The translations under genes were made by a program, and so were the position numbers. This document shows positions 32,683 through 42,354 of a stretch of DNA of 64,000 bases, one piece after another. Source of the stretch: Sinorhizobium fredii (GTDB lineage Bacteria; Pseudomonadota; Alphaproteobacteria; Rhizobiales; Rhizobiaceae); contig NZ_CP024308.1 in assembly GCF_002944405.1 (NCBI RefSeq), forward strand, positions 62,001-126,000, written 5' to 3'. The notes beneath the pieces are model-generated. The model had not been told where the DNA came from. It did not search any database and saw only the letters and a list, made by a program, of their open reading frames with translations. Every line of letters starts with the position of its first letter. Position 1 is the stretch's first letter.

Positions 32683-33474
32683 TCAATTTTGATCGAACTC
32701 CACCAGCCCTTGATTTACCACGCTACTTCCGCCGTCGACGTTAATCAGAGCGCCGTTGACGTATGATGCTTCAGGGGACAGCAGAAACGCAGCGACGTTT
32801 GCAATCTCGCTTGCTTCGGCCGCGCGTCGTTGGGGTACGAGCCGCGTGACGCGCGTGTATCCCTCCTCGGGGTTACCGCCTTTGGTCAGCATGGCCATTT
32901 CCATGTCGGCCATTTCAGTTCGCACCCAACCGGGTGCAATAACGTTCGCGCGAAGACCATGGCGGGCGTACTCGAGGGCGATCGTTTGCGTCAGAAGCGT
33001 CGCGCCCGCCTTCGATGCGCTGTAGGCGGCCAGCCCCACCCCGGCCGTTGCACCAGCTACTGATGAGATGGTGACGATGGATCCTTTGGTCTTTAGCAAA
33101 TGCGGAATGGCAGCCTTCGCAATCACGAACGACGCAGTTAGATTGACGTCTATTTGCGTTTGCCAATCGGCAAGCGACATCTCGGAAACAGGCGCGGCGA
33201 TGACCGTGCCTGCGTTTAGGACAAGCGAATCCAAGCGGCCGAAATGTGCAACGACCTTTTCAACCACGGCCGCCGCGTCCTCCGGTACGCTTACGTCCGC
33301 CGTAAGCGCTAATCCTTCCGTCTGTTCAGCCACGGAACGGAGGGTCTCCTCCCTTCGACCACAGATTGCGATGGAATGCGTGGACGCTAGGCTCAATGCG
33401 ATTGCCGCACCGATTCCGGTGCCTCCACCGGTAATGAGGGCTACAGGTCTGCTTTCGCCGACTGTCGTGGACAT
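32683..33474 (-). CDS. Short-chain dehydrogenase/reductase
   Basis: A 263-residue classical SDR. The cofactor motif is TGGGTGIGAA (about residues 15-24), then NAG, and the catalytic Ser (ISSVAG) and YSASK (Tyr/Lys). The ending VNGALINVDGG is typical. It oxidises or reduces an alcohol/ketone with NAD(P). It is the last gene of a minus-strand set with the kinase and aminotransferase genes, 40 bp apart, and probably shares their operator at 35849. The ATG follows GGAG at 6 bases. Substrate unknown. Confidence 0.82.
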   Translation of the reverse strand: MSTTVGESRPVALITGGGTGIGAAIALSLASTHSIAICGRREETLRSVAEQTEGLALTADVSVPEDAAAVVEKVVAHFGRLDSLVLNAGTVIAAPVSEMSLADWQTQIDVNLTASFVIAKAAIPHLLKTKGSIVTISSVAGATAGVGLAAYSASKAGATLLTQTIALEYARHGLRANVIAPGWVRTEMADMEMAMLTKGGNPEEGYTRVTRLVPQRRAAEASEIANVAAFLLSPEASYVNGALINVDGGSSVVNQGLVEFDQN

Positions 33475-33514
33475 TCGCTTCTCCGTTCGACATCTGTGAA
33501 GGTGGCATTCACTC

Positions 33515-34528
33515 TTACCAACCGGCGCCGAGATACTCGTCGGCTAGTCCGTAGGCATCAGACAGGTAGCGTGACAAACGGGCGCCGTTGTCAGCGAATT
33601 CTGGGCGTTCTCCGATCCATCCGATATAGGTGAGGCTGCGCAGCAGCATGAACATCGGCAGAAGAGATTCCTCGCGATCCGAAAGTTCCCTATTACGGCG
33701 ATAGCCGTCGAGAACGGCCTGTCTGATCTCGCGGTAGCGCGGTTCCTTCCGATTACGCAAGAGCGTGGTCGCGATATCGAAGAGACGCCAGCCGTACCCG
33801 GAATCGTCGAAATCTATGAATTGGACGGAACTCGCCGTTACTAGGACGTTCTCCCTCACGAGATCTGCATGAATGAGACCAAAATCGAGTTTCTCTGCAT
33901 TGATGCGCTCCATCTCTGACAAAAGGATACCGCGCAGCCTACAGAGCTTGTCCTGGTCTCTTGTGGATAGGGCGTCAAGATCCCAGAAGCGCCCCCACAA
34001 GGGGTTATCTCCGAGCAAGCCGCGCTTGTCCCAGGATGGGCGCTCGAGCGCGCTCGCCCGTTCCCAGGCATCGCTAATGTTGTGGAGATCGGCCATTTTG
34101 GCTCCGACCGCGGCAAAGATGCGTACCATGTCCTCCGGACCGTGCGACAGCGGTACACCTGACTGGCCTAGGGGCGTCCCGGAGAGCCATGACACGATGT
34201 CGGCATTTTGTTCTGGAAAGTCGACACTTGCAGGCAGTGCAGTGTAGTCATCTCCTTTCAGGGTGGAGATAGGCGTCGGGACCTCAATGCCGCCTTGCTC
34301 AAGCACGTTCATCCATTGGAGCTCTGAAACGAGGGCCTCGGCGCTGTGATATCCAGGGCGGTGAAGCCTCAGCACCGCAGGTCGCCCGTCCGCAAGGGCC
34401 ACCTTGAAGACCGCGTTCTCACGGTATTTCAGAAGCTCCGGCTGCTGGCGGGACAATCCCCAGTGGGAGAGTGCCTCCTTGGCTCTAAGTGAAAGTCTTC
34501 CGGCCAGCGCCTCGGGAATGTCCGCCAT
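33515..34528 (-). CDS. APH-type phosphotransferase (amino-alcohol/hydroxylysine kinase-like)
   Basis: A 337-residue kinase of the aminoglycoside phosphotransferase/homoserine kinase fold. The catalytic loop is LIHADLVRENVLV and the metal loop FIDFDDSGYGWRLFD. The N-terminal lobe has ENAVFKVALADGRPAVLRLH. It is 11 bp downstream of an AGXT2L-like class III aminotransferase. In animals and in fused bacterial proteins the same two folds act together, as hydroxylysine kinase or ethanolamine kinase with a phospholyase. A kinase for a small hydroxylated amine is therefore likely. The exact substrate is inferred, not shown. Confidence 0.75.
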   Translation of the reverse strand: MADIPEALAGRLSLRAKEALSHWGLSRQQPELLKYRENAVFKVALADGRPAVLRLHRPGYHSAEALVSELQWMNVLEQGGIEVPTPISTLKGDDYTALPASVDFPEQNADIVSWLSGTPLGQSGVPLSHGPEDMVRIFAAVGAKMADLHNISDAWERASALERPSWDKRGLLGDNPLWGRFWDLDALSTRDQDKLCRLRGILLSEMERINAEKLDFGLIHADLVRENVLVTASSVQFIDFDDSGYGWRLFDIATTLLRNRKEPRYREIRQAVLDGYRRNRELSDREESLLPMFMLLRSLTYIGWIGERPEFADNGARLSRYLSDAYGLADEYLGAGW

Positions 34529-34539
34529 GACAGATCTCT

Positions 34540-35826
34540 CTAAAGCGCCGAAAGGACGTCATCGAGCGTGCCGATCAGCAGGTCTGCATTTTCTGTGGTG
34601 AACGGCATGGGAGGGCGAATTTTGGTCGCACATTGGTGAATGCCCAGCTTGCCCATCAAGACCCCACGCGTGCGCATTTCGTTGATGAGGCGGGTCGCTA
34701 TTTCAGGAGCGGGTGTTTTTTCCGCCCTGTCGAGGACAAGTTCCGCTCCGAAGAACAGCCCGCTGCCACGCACGTTGCCGATGATCGAATGCTTCTCTGC
34801 TAGTCGCGACAGTCCATCCTTGGCGTATTTGCCGACCTTCCTTGCGTTTTCTACTAGCTTCTCGTGTTCCAGAACATCGAGTACGGCCATGCCTGCTGCA
34901 CAGGAAACCGGATTTCCACCGAATGTGTTGAAGTAGCGAAACGCCTTGCGGAACGCGTTCAGGGTATCTGAACCTGCCACGACACCAGCGATCGGATGTC
35001 CATTGCCCATGGGCTTCCCCAGCGTCGCTATATCGGGAACAATCCCAGCGTGTTGGTGCCCCCACATGTTGTCTCCGGTCCTGCCAAAACCCGGCTGAAC
35101 TTCGTCGGCAATCAAAAGGCCTCCGGCCTTTCGAACCGCTGCCGCCGCCCCGGCCAAGAATCCCTTTGGCAAGTCCGGGAAGCCCTCGTTCGCGAAGAAC
35201 GGATCGATAATGAGCGCCGAAAAGCCGTGCTCACTTTCCTCGAGCGAGCGGATTGCCTTTTCCACTTCACTGGTGAAAGCGGCTGCAAACGGCTCCCCAC
35301 TAACGCCACCCAAAGGCCTGTAGCTATCGGGCGCCGTCACATGGCGTACATGACCACCGTAGCCTCCGACGGGCGGCATGCGTGTCGACAACTGGGAAAC
35401 TGCAGTCGTGTTTCCGTGGTATGTGAAGTTGGTCGCGATGACCCCGGTCTTTCCGGTGACTGCTTGTGCCATCCGAAGAGCTATGTCGTTTGCTTCGCTT
35501 CCGGTGCAGGTCAGGATCGCGGCGTCCAGCGAACGGTCGAAGTAGCCCAACAGCCGTTCGACATAGTTCAAAATGCCCTCGTGAAGATATCGGGTATGGG
35601 TATTCAGCGTTGAAGCCTGCCGGCAGATCGCTTCCACGACGTGCGGGTGGCAATGGCCGACGTGAGGCACGTTGTTATAGCAATCGAGATAGCGCCTTCC
35701 GTCCGCGTCCCAGAGCCAGACGCCCTCTCCACGAACGAGATGCACAGGTTTCTCGTAAAAGATCGAGGTGTTCTTCCCAAGTAGTTTTTCGCGCCTAGCG
35801 AGGAGGGCTTTCGTATCGTTCATCAT
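34540..35826 (-). CDS. Class III aminotransferase / phospholyase (AGXT2L-like)
   Basis: A 428-residue PLP enzyme. VGHCHPHVVEAICRQASTLN then TRYLHEGILNYVERLL closely follows the pattern of AGXT2L1/AGXT2L2, which are ethanolamine-phosphate and phosphohydroxylysine phospholyases rather than true aminotransferases. LIADEVQPGFGRTG and the PLP lysine in LGKPMGNGHP are present. The neighbouring kinase gene supports the phospholyase reading. ATG codons at 35826 and 35823 are both possible. The frame runs open to 36261, but that part crosses the promoter and overlaps the divergent permease. The operator site 2 and a strong promoter lie just upstream. Confidence 0.8.
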   Translation of the reverse strand: MMNDTKALLARREKLLGKNTSIFYEKPVHLVRGEGVWLWDADGRRYLDCYNNVPHVGHCHPHVVEAICRQASTLNTHTRYLHEGILNYVERLLGYFDRSLDAAILTCTGSEANDIALRMAQAVTGKTGVIATNFTYHGNTTAVSQLSTRMPPVGGYGGHVRHVTAPDSYRPLGGVSGEPFAAAFTSEVEKAIRSLEESEHGFSALIIDPFFANEGFPDLPKGFLAGAAAAVRKAGGLLIADEVQPGFGRTGDNMWGHQHAGIVPDIATLGKPMGNGHPIAGVVAGSDTLNAFRKAFRYFNTFGGNPVSCAAGMAVLDVLEHEKLVENARKVGKYAKDGLSRLAEKHSIIGNVRGSGLFFGAELVLDRAEKTPAPEIATRLINEMRTRGVLMGKLGIHQCATKIRPPMPFTTENADLLIGTLDDVLSAL

Positions 35827-35848
35827 CCCGCCTGTAGTTGTTTCGTAC

Positions 35849-35904
35849 GGTTCATTATTATAACCGAGAGATACATTATCGGACCGGTTTTCAGCAATTG
35901 TCAA
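35849..35904 (-). promoter_or_regulatory. Aminotransferase operon promoter with 17-bp operator, site 2
   Basis: On the minus strand TTGACA (35904-35899) and GATAAT (35880-35875) are 18 bp apart. The operator (35849-35865, GGTTATAATAATGAACC on the minus strand) lies at the expected start of transcription, which fits repression. Confidence 0.68.
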
Positions 35905-35941
35905 GCGCCCGCCGGCAAAAACATCGACGGGAGGTGACATA

Positions 35942-35997
35942 TTGACATCCGGCAAAAGTAGAACAAAATAGATAACCATCGGTGATAATAATGAACC
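35942..35997 (+). promoter_or_regulatory. Permease promoter with 17-bp operator, site 3
   Basis: TTGACA (35942-35947) and AAAATA (35965-35970) are 17 bp apart. GGTGATAATAATGAACC (35981-35997) lies just downstream at the likely transcription start, preceded by a half-site ATAACC (35972-35977). Confidence 0.65.
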
Positions 35998-36033
35998 AAG
36001 AAGGCCGAGAGAAACTCTAGATAGGGAACTTAG

Positions 36034-37473
36034 ATGTTTAACGAACAAACCTCGACCGATCGCGGTCTGCGGGCAGGGACTCTGGGAGCAGCGGCCATCA
36101 CGTTGATGGTCGTATCCGCGGTTGCCCCCCTCACCAACATGGCGGGCGTATTGCCGGTCGCTATTCTTTTCGGCAACGGCACGGCCATAGTCCCAGCCTT
36201 CATGCTGATGATGATTTTGGTTCTGATATTCTCGGTGGGGTACGTAGCCATGGCCCGGCACGTGCAGAATGCTGGGGCGTTTTACACACTCATTACCAAG
36301 GGACTGGGAAAGACCGTGGGCGGAGCGGCTGCTGTGGTCGCGCTTCTCGGGTACAATTGCATGCAGATTGGCATGTCGGGAATGTTTGGCCCGGTATGCA
36401 CAGATCTGGTCAAAACTTTCACTGGTGTGACAGTTCCTTGGTGGGCATTCAGCCTTGGCGCCTCGGCTTTGATCGGGGTCCTTGCCTACAGACGTGTGGA
36501 TCTATCCGCTAAGGTCCTTGGTCTCCTGGTTCTCGCCGAGTTCGCAGTTGTTTTGGTTCTTGACCTGATGATCGTCTACAAAGGCGTTCCCGGAGGATTT
36601 GACCTCGCTCCGCTCTCGTTGTCGGGCATGCCAAGCGCATCTGCGCTCGGAGTGACATTCGTGTTCGCCTTCGGCTGCTACATCGGTATCGAAGCCACAA
36701 CCATATACAGCGAGGAGGCGAAAGACCCGAAGCGGACCATTCCCCTTGCCACATACGCGGCAGTCGTCCTGATCGGTGTGTTCTATTCCGTCTCAACGAT
36801 TTGGATCGTCGAGGCTGCAGGCACGGCCACTATAGTCAGCCAACTGCAGAACATCGCCGATCCAATCCAGTTCGTGTTCAACATCGGCAACCAGTATGTC
36901 GGCAATTGGCTGGCTGTGTTGATGCGCGTCTTGTTCGTGACCAGCGTTTTCGCCTGTCTCCTGGCCTTCCACAATCACGTCGCCCGCTATTTCTACTTTC
37001 TCGGCAAGGAAGGCCTCATGCCCGCTTGGCTTGGCCGCACCCACGATACCTATCAGAGTCCGCACCGCGGCACGATTGTGCAGACAATTATCGCGCTCGC
37101 TGTCATCTCGATCTTCGCAATTTCAGGTCTTGACCCGCTGCTTACGCTGTTCGCGTGGGTCGCTAATGTAGCTGTGATCAGCATCATCCTGCTGATGTTG
37201 ATGGTTTGCTTCGCGATCATTGCCTTCTTCAGCAAGAACCCGGATTTGGAGCCGAACCAGCTGATCAAGACGAAGATCATGCCAGCTATCGCGGCCACAG
37301 GCTTTGGCATCGTGGCCTACTTCGGCATTTCCGGTTTCGACATCCTGACCGGTACACCAGGCCCGTTGGCGATCGCGCTGCCGTCCTTGATACTTGTCGC
37401 TGCGGTGATCGGAGCGGTGAGAGCAACGACGCGGCCGGACGCATTTGCCCGATTGAGCGCCGACCAGATCTAA
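36034..37473 (+). CDS. APC-family amino acid permease
   Basis: A 479-residue inner-membrane transporter with about 12 hydrophobic segments. The start has the APC signature [20 protein letters not shown] with PLTNMAG. Helix 6 has [20 protein letters not shown] then [16 protein letters not shown], the typical EE-x-P block. It imports an amino acid or amine by proton or sodium symport. It is divergent from the aminotransferase/kinase operon and has its own copy of the IclR-type operator. Its substrate is probably what those enzymes act on. AGGGAAC precedes the ATG. A terminator hairpin follows. Confidence 0.85.
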   Translation: MFNEQTSTDRGLRAGTLGAAAITLMVVSAVAPLTNMAGVLPVAILFGNGTAIVPAFMLMMILVLIFSVGYVAMARHVQNAGAFYTLITKGLGKTVGGAAAVVALLGYNCMQIGMSGMFGPVCTDLVKTFTGVTVPWWAFSLGASALIGVLAYRRVDLSAKVLGLLVLAEFAVVLVLDLMIVYKGVPGGFDLAPLSLSGMPSASALGVTFVFAFGCYIGIEATTIYSEEAKDPKRTIPLATYAAVVLIGVFYSVSTIWIVEAAGTATIVSQLQNIADPIQFVFNIGNQYVGNWLAVLMRVLFVTSVFACLLAFHNHVARYFYFLGKEGLMPAWLGRTHDTYQSPHRGTIVQTIIALAVISIFAISGLDPLLTLFAWVANVAVISIILLMLMVCFAIIAFFSKNPDLEPNQLIKTKIMPAIAATGFGIVAYFGISGFDILTGTPGPLAIALPSLILVAAVIGAVRATTRPDAFARLSADQI

Positions 37474-37488
37474 GCGTCGCAAGAGAGG

Positions 37489-37516
37489 GGGCTCGCCTTC
37501 GGGCGGGCCCTTTGTT
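37489..37516 (+). terminator. Rho-independent terminator after the permease gene
   Basis: GGGCTCGCC (37489-37497), TTCG tetraloop and GGCGGGCCC (37502-37510) form a 9-bp stem with one G-U pair, followed by TTTGTT. Confidence 0.75.
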
Positions 37517-37517
37517 C

Positions 37518-37892
37518 ATGAAAAAGCGGCTGGTGCCGTCCGGCATCAGGCCCTGGCCCTGGGTGGCGCGGATGGCGGCGCAAAGGTTGGTCCTGCGGCT
37601 CAGGCACGAATAGCATTCGCGGCACTCGGGCGTGTACAGCGGAATGACATGATCACCCCTCCTCACCGACGTGACGCCCGGACCGACATCGACCACGACT
37701 CCGGCGCCCTCATGGCCGAGGATCGCCGGGAACAGCCCTTGTCCGCCCCGACAGGGCGAAATTGTCGGTGTGGCAGATGCCGGTCGCCTTGACCTCGACC
37801 AGCACCTCGCCGGCCTGCGGACCTTCGAGTTGAACGGTCATCACTTCCAAGGGCTTGCCTGCCTGAACGGCGACGGCGGCACGTACGTCCAT
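37518..37892 (-). pseudogene. Truncated, frameshifted S-(hydroxymethyl)glutathione dehydrogenase
   Basis: The minus-strand start [20 protein letters not shown] with [12 protein letters not shown] is the N-terminus of glutathione-dependent formaldehyde dehydrogenase (class III alcohol dehydrogenase). Two single-base losses around 37735-37755 shift the frame. The next frame continues with [20 protein letters not shown] (zinc-ligand region), [19 protein letters not shown] and [12 protein letters not shown]. The match ends at about 37518, against the permease terminator, after some 115 of the usual 370 residues. A good ribosome site (AAAGGA) remains. It sits 28 bp after the ETF-QO gene, so it was probably the last gene of that operon. 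Confidence 0.8.
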
Positions 37893-37919
37893 AATCTCGA
37901 TCCTTTATTTGTGTTCGGG

Positions 37920-39584
37920 CTACATGTTCGGATAGACCGGGCCTTCGCCCCCTTGCGGCGGCACCCAGTTGATGTTCTGGTTCGGGTCCTTGATGTCGCA
38001 GGTTTTGCAGTGGACGCAGTTCTGCGCATTAATGACGAAGGTCGGCTTACCGTCCTTCTCCACCCATTCGTAGACGCCGGCGGGACAGTAGCGCGTCGAA
38101 GGTCCGGCATAAACGTCATATCCGGAACGCTTCTGCAGGTCGGGGTCCTTGAGCTGTAAATGCACCGGCTGATCCTCCTCGTGGTTGGTGTTCGAGAGGA
38201 ACACCGAGGAGAGCCGATCGAAGGTAAGCACGCCGTCCGGCTTGGGGTAGTCGATCTTCTGGTGTTTCGCCGCTGGCTCCAGGGAGGCCGCATCGGTCTT
38301 GCCATGTCTCAGCGTGCCGAAGATGGAGAAGCCGAAGAGCGTGTTCGTCCACATGTCGAGGCCGCCGAGCGCGACACCCACCGCCGTACCGAAGCGCGAC
38401 CAGAGCGGCTTGACGTTTCTCACCTTCTTCAGATCCTGGCCGATGGCGCTGTCGCGCCAACCGCGCTCGATCTCGATCGGCTCGTCATTGGCGCGACCGG
38501 CAGCGAGCGCCTCCGCCAGTTTCTCCGCCGCGAGCATACCGGAGAGTACCGCGTTGTGGCTGCCCTTGATGCGCGGCACGTTGACGAAACCGGCCGAGCA
38601 GCCAATCAGCGCGCCACCGGGGAATGACAGTTTCGGCACCGATTGCCAGCCACCCTCCGTGATCGCACGGGCGCCATAGGAGAGGCGCTTGCCGCCTTCG
38701 AAAGTGCCGCGGATGACGGGGTGCGTCTTGAAGCGCTGGAATTCCTCGAAGGGGTGGAGATAAGGATTTTTGTAGTTCAGGTGCACGACGAAGCCGACAG
38801 CAACCAGATTGTCTTCGAGGTGGTAAAGGAAAGAGCCGCCGCCGGTTTTCATGTCGAGCGGCCAGCCGAAGGAATGCTGCACCAGGCCGGGTTTATGGTT
38901 CTCAGGCCTTACTTCCCAGAGCTCCTTCAGGCCGATGCCGAATTTCGGCACGTCGCGGCCCTCGTCGAGCCTGAACTTGGCGATCAGTTGCTTGGCGAGC
39001 GAGCCCCGGACGCCCTCGCCGATAAGCGTGTATTTGCCGAGGAGCGCCATGCCACGGGCATAGTTTGGCCCCGGTTCGCCGGAGCGTTGGATGCCCATGT
39101 CGCCGGTGGCCACGCCGATCACGGCGCCCTCGTCATTATAAAGCACTTCGGCGGCGGCAAAGCCCGGATAGATCTCGACGCCCAGCGCCTCGGCATGGGT
39201 GGCGAGCCAGCGACAGACATTGCCGAGCGAGACGACATAGTTGCCGTGATTGTTCATCAACGGCGGCATCAGAAAGTTCGGCAGGCGGATCGAGCCGGCC
39301 GGACCCAGGAAGAGAAAATGGTCGTCGGTGACTTCGGTCTTGAACGGATGATCCGGCTCATCGCGCCAGCCGGGCAATAGCCGGTCGATGCCGATCGGGT
39401 CGACGACCGCGCCGGAGAGGATGTGCGCGCCGACTTCGGCGCCCTTTTCGAGAACGACGACGGAGAGCTCAGGATTGACCTGCTTCAGCCGGATCGCCGC
39501 CGCAAGCCCGGCGGGACCTGCGCCGACGATCACGACGTCGAATTCCATGCTCTCGCGTTCCGGCAGTTCTTGTCGTTCGGTCAT
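37920..39584 (-). CDS. Electron transfer flavoprotein-ubiquinone oxidoreductase
   Basis: A 554-residue enzyme. The FAD motif is [19 protein letters not shown] at the N-terminus. [18 protein letters not shown] and the C-terminal 4Fe-4S ligands [20 protein letters not shown] are diagnostic of ETF-QO. It is a monotopic inner-membrane protein that takes electrons from ETF and reduces ubiquinone. Length is normal. The ATG overlaps the folD stop (ATGA). With etfBA in the same operon, it gives the flavin dehydrogenases of this island a route to the respiratory chain. Confidence 0.92.
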   Translation of the reverse strand: MTERQELPERESMEFDVVIVGAGPAGLAAAIRLKQVNPELSVVVLEKGAEVGAHILSGAVVDPIGIDRLLPGWRDEPDHPFKTEVTDDHFLFLGPAGSIRLPNFLMPPLMNNHGNYVVSLGNVCRWLATHAEALGVEIYPGFAAAEVLYNDEGAVIGVATGDMGIQRSGEPGPNYARGMALLGKYTLIGEGVRGSLAKQLIAKFRLDEGRDVPKFGIGLKELWEVRPENHKPGLVQHSFGWPLDMKTGGGSFLYHLEDNLVAVGFVVHLNYKNPYLHPFEEFQRFKTHPVIRGTFEGGKRLSYGARAITEGGWQSVPKLSFPGGALIGCSAGFVNVPRIKGSHNAVLSGMLAAEKLAEALAAGRANDEPIEIERGWRDSAIGQDLKKVRNVKPLWSRFGTAVGVALGGLDMWTNTLFGFSIFGTLRHGKTDAASLEPAAKHQKIDYPKPDGVLTFDRLSSVFLSNTNHEEDQPVHLQLKDPDLQKRSGYDVYAGPSTRYCPAGVYEWVEKDGKPTFVINAQNCVHCKTCDIKDPNQNINWVPPQGGEGPVYPNM

Positions 39585-40519
39585 GGTGTTCGGCCGAGTT
39601 GGGTTCGTTGCTCAAAAAGTGGGACCGATCGGCCATGCGCGCGGCAGGCAGCGCTTAACGTATTCGCCATCAGCATCGCGATCGTCATGGGGCCAACCCC
39701 ACCGGGAACCGGAGTGATCGCACCGGCTCTTTCCACAGCCCCGTCGAAATCCACATCGCCCACGAGCCGGGTCGTGCCGGAAGTCGCCTCTCGCACTCCG
39801 ATCCGATTTATCCCGACGTCGATCACCGTCGCCCCCGGCTTAATCCAATCCGCCCGGACCATTTCAGGACGCCCAACCGCCGCGACAAGGATGTCCGCTT
39901 GGCGGCAAAGCGCCTCGACGTCTGGCGTCTTGCTGTGCGCAACAGTGACGGTGGCATTGGCTGCCAGCAACAGGTTCGCCATAGGCTTGCCAACTATGTT
40001 TGAGCGACCGAGAACGACTGCCCGCAGTCCGGAAAGGTCTTGTCCATGAATCCTTTGGATCAAGATCATGGAGCCGGCCGGAGTGCATGGGACGAACCCG
40101 GAGTCGAGCACGCCTGTGCCGAGCCTGCCAACATTCATGAAGTGAAAGCCGTCAACGTCCTTCTCCGGCGAGATGGACTGGACGACCTTCCCAGCGTCGA
40201 TGTGGCCGGGAAGGGGAAGTTGCATGAGAATGCCGTGTACTGAGTCGTCGAAGTTCAAAGATTCGATCACCTCCAACAACTTAGCCTCGCAAACGTCTTC
40301 GGGGAGTTCGTGCTTGATCGACAGAAATCCGCACTCATCGGCCTTCCTGGCTTTCGATCCCACATAGACTTGGCTCGCGGGGTCGCTGCCAACGATCACG
40401 ACGGCGAGGCCAGGCTTTACACCATCGATCGCCAACGAGCGCGTGTGGGCCTTGACCCTGTCAAGCACGCTTTCTGCAATCTCCTTCCCGGAGATGACCT
40501 CACAATCAATCCTGCGCAT
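39581..40519 (-). CDS. folD: Methylenetetrahydrofolate dehydrogenase/cyclohydrolase FolD
   Basis: A 312-residue bifunctional enzyme that turns 5,10-methylene-THF into 10-formyl-THF with [20 protein letters not shown] carries the catalytic lysine, then [38 protein letters not shown] and the signature [19 protein letters not shown]. It overlaps the ETF-QO gene and follows purU at 9 bp. A dedicated plasmid copy inside an ETF operon indicates a one-carbon load from demethylation rather than a housekeeping role. Confidence 0.92.
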   Translation of the reverse strand: MRRIDCEVISGKEIAESVLDRVKAHTRSLAIDGVKPGLAVVIVGSDPASQVYVGSKARKADECGFLSIKHELPEDVCEAKLLEVIESLNFDDSVHGILMQLPLPGHIDAGKVVQSISPEKDVDGFHFMNVGRLGTGVLDSGFVPCTPAGSMILIQRIHGQDLSGLRAVVLGRSNIVGKPMANLLLAANATVTVAHSKTPDVEALCRQADILVAAVGRPEMVRADWIKPGATVIDVGINRIGVREATSGTTRLVGDVDFDGAVERAGAITPVPGGVGPMTIAMLMANTLSAACRAHGRSVPLFEQRTQLGRTP

Positions 40520-40528
40520 GTTCCGGAC

Positions 40529-41383
40529 TCAAGCGAAGACGATTGTGCGGTGGCCGTTGAGCATGACGCGGCACTCGAGGTGCATCTTGACGGCACGCGC
40601 AAGGACGCGGCTTTCGATGTCACGGCCAGTGGCGACGAAGTCCTCGGCCGTCATGGCATGGGTGACGCGTTCGGTCTCCTGCTCAATAATCGGTCCTTCG
40701 TCCAAGTCGGGCGTGACGTAATGCGAGGTGGCGCCGATTAGCTTCACGCCGCGTTCAAACGCCTGGTGGTAGGGCTTCGCGCCCTTGAAAGAGGGCAGGA
40801 AAGAATGATGAATGTTGATGACCTTTCCATAGAGGCGAGTCGACAAGTTGTCGGAAAGCACTTGCATGTAGCGCGCCAGGATGACGAGATCGGCACCGCT
40901 GTCGCGGACGAGCTGAAGCAACTGCGCTTCACGCTCTTGCTTGTTCTCTCTGGTTACTGGCCAATGATAGAAGGGAATGCCTTCCTGCTCGGCCGTCCTG
41001 GCGCTGTCGTCGTGGTTCGAGACGATCGCCGCTACCTCGCCGTTCAGCCAGCCGACCCTGATCTGGTAGAGCAGGTGAAGCATCGCATGGTCAAACTTCG
41101 ACACCATGATGATGATCTTCGGCTTGCGGCTGCCATCGACCAAGCTTGCCTTCATCTCAAAGCGGTCGATGACCGGCGTCAGCACTTTTTCAAGCTCGTC
41201 CTTCTCGCGTTCCGGCGGGGCCGTGAAGGCGATACGCATGAAGAACCGGTTCGAGCTGCGGTCCCAATACTGGTTACTTTCCGCGATATTAGCGCCAACC
41301 GACGCGAGTTCGGTGGTCACGGCAGCCACGATGCCCGGGCGATCGTCGCAGGAGAGGGTGAGTATGTAGCTGTTCGATAACAT
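40529..41383 (-). CDS. purU: Formyltetrahydrofolate deformylase PurU
   Basis: A 284-residue enzyme that hydrolyses 10-formyl-THF to formate and THF. An N-terminal ACT domain (about residues 5-85, LSCDDRPGIVAAVTTELASV) precedes the formyltransferase-like domain. NIHHSFLPSFKGAKPYHQAF and SHYVTPDLDEGPIIEQ contain the Asn-His-Asp catalytic set. It lies 11 bp after etfA and just before folD. Together FolD and PurU recycle tetrahydrofolate and release the methyl carbon as formate. Confidence 0.92.
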   Translation of the reverse strand: MLSNSYILTLSCDDRPGIVAAVTTELASVGANIAESNQYWDRSSNRFFMRIAFTAPPEREKDELEKVLTPVIDRFEMKASLVDGSRKPKIIIMVSKFDHAMLHLLYQIRVGWLNGEVAAIVSNHDDSARTAEQEGIPFYHWPVTRENKQEREAQLLQLVRDSGADLVILARYMQVLSDNLSTRLYGKVINIHHSFLPSFKGAKPYHQAFERGVKLIGATSHYVTPDLDEGPIIEQETERVTHAMTAEDFVATGRDIESRVLARAVKMHLECRVMLNGHRTIVFA

Positions 41384-41394
41384 GGGCGTTCCGT

Positions 41395-42330
41395 TCAGGA
41401 GAGAGCTTTCTGGAGATCGGGCAGAACCTCAAAAAGATCGGCGACAAGGCCATAGTCGGCGACCTGGAAGATTGGTGCCTCCTCATCCTTGTTGATGGCG
41501 ACGATCACCTTGGAATCCTTCATGCCGGCGAGGTGCTGGATGGCACCGGAGATGCCACAGGCGATGTAGAGATCGGGTGCCACCACCTTGCCAGTCTGGC
41601 CGACCTGCCAGTCGTTGGGCGCGTAGCCGGCATCGACGGCGGCTCGGCTTGCACCGACGGCGGCGCCGAGCTTGTCGGCGACGGGAAGGATCACTTCCTT
41701 GAACTTCTCTGCCGAACCGAGCGCCCGGCCGCCCGAGATGATGATCTTCGCCGAGGTCAGCTCCGGGCGGTCTGAAGAGGACAGCGCGTCGGAAACGAAC
41801 CTCGACAAATCGGAAAAAGCGGCTGCCGTCGGGACCTGTTCGACGGCAGCCGAGTCACCCGCCGAAGCGGGGGGGAAGGACGAGGTGCGGACGGTGACGA
41901 CTTTCTTCACTTCGGTCGTCTGCACCGTCTGGACGGCGTTGCCGGCATAGATCGGCCGCTTGAAGGTGTCGGGCGACACCACCTCGATGATCTCCGACAC
42001 CTGGGCGACGTCAAGCAGCGCGGCAACCCGCGGCATGACGTTCTTGCCGACCGAGGTGGCGGCGGCAACAACGGTGTCGTAGCTGCCGGCGAGCGAGACG
42101 ATGAGGGCGGCCAACGGCTCGGCGAGATTGTGGGCGAGCGAGGCATCCTCGGCGACGAGCACCTTCGTGACGCCCGAGAGCTTCGCCGCCTGCTGGGCGG
42201 CGGCCCCGACGCCGGAACCCGCAACGAGCACATGCACGTCCCCGCCGATCTTGGTGGCCGCCGTCAGCGCCTTCGCCGTCTGGTCGGAAAGGTGGGTGTT
42301 GTCGTGGTCAGCCAGAAGCAGAATGGCCAT
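41395..42330 (-). CDS. etfA: Electron transfer flavoprotein alpha subunit
   Basis: A 311-residue ETF alpha subunit. The C-terminal FAD-binding part is characteristic: [34 protein letters not shown] and [20 protein letters not shown]. It holds the FAD that accepts electrons from flavin dehydrogenases. The gene is 24 bp downstream of etfB in the operon etfB-etfA-purU-folD-ETF-QO. Its likely electron donors are the DMGDH-like (50025) and TMADH-like (53789) enzymes encoded nearby. Confidence 0.92.
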   Translation of the reverse strand: MAILLLADHDNTHLSDQTAKALTAATKIGGDVHVLVAGSGVGAAAQQAAKLSGVTKVLVAEDASLAHNLAEPLAALIVSLAGSYDTVVAAATSVGKNVMPRVAALLDVAQVSEIIEVVSPDTFKRPIYAGNAVQTVQTTEVKKVVTVRTSSFPPASAGDSAAVEQVPTAAAFSDLSRFVSDALSSSDRPELTSAKIIISGGRALGSAEKFKEVILPVADKLGAAVGASRAAVDAGYAPNDWQVGQTGKVVAPDLYIACGISGAIQHLAGMKDSKVIVAINKDEEAPIFQVADYGLVADLFEVLPDLQKALS

Positions 42331-42354
42331 GATGGAATCTCCCTTTCCTTGACC

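Noticed and set aside
34540..36261. 573-residue version of the aminotransferase
   Set aside because: The first 145 codons cross the divergent promoter, two operators and the permease start, so the start at 35826 is used.
38643..39380. 245-residue frame antisense to ETF-QO
   Set aside because: A shadow of the strongly supported ETF-QO gene.
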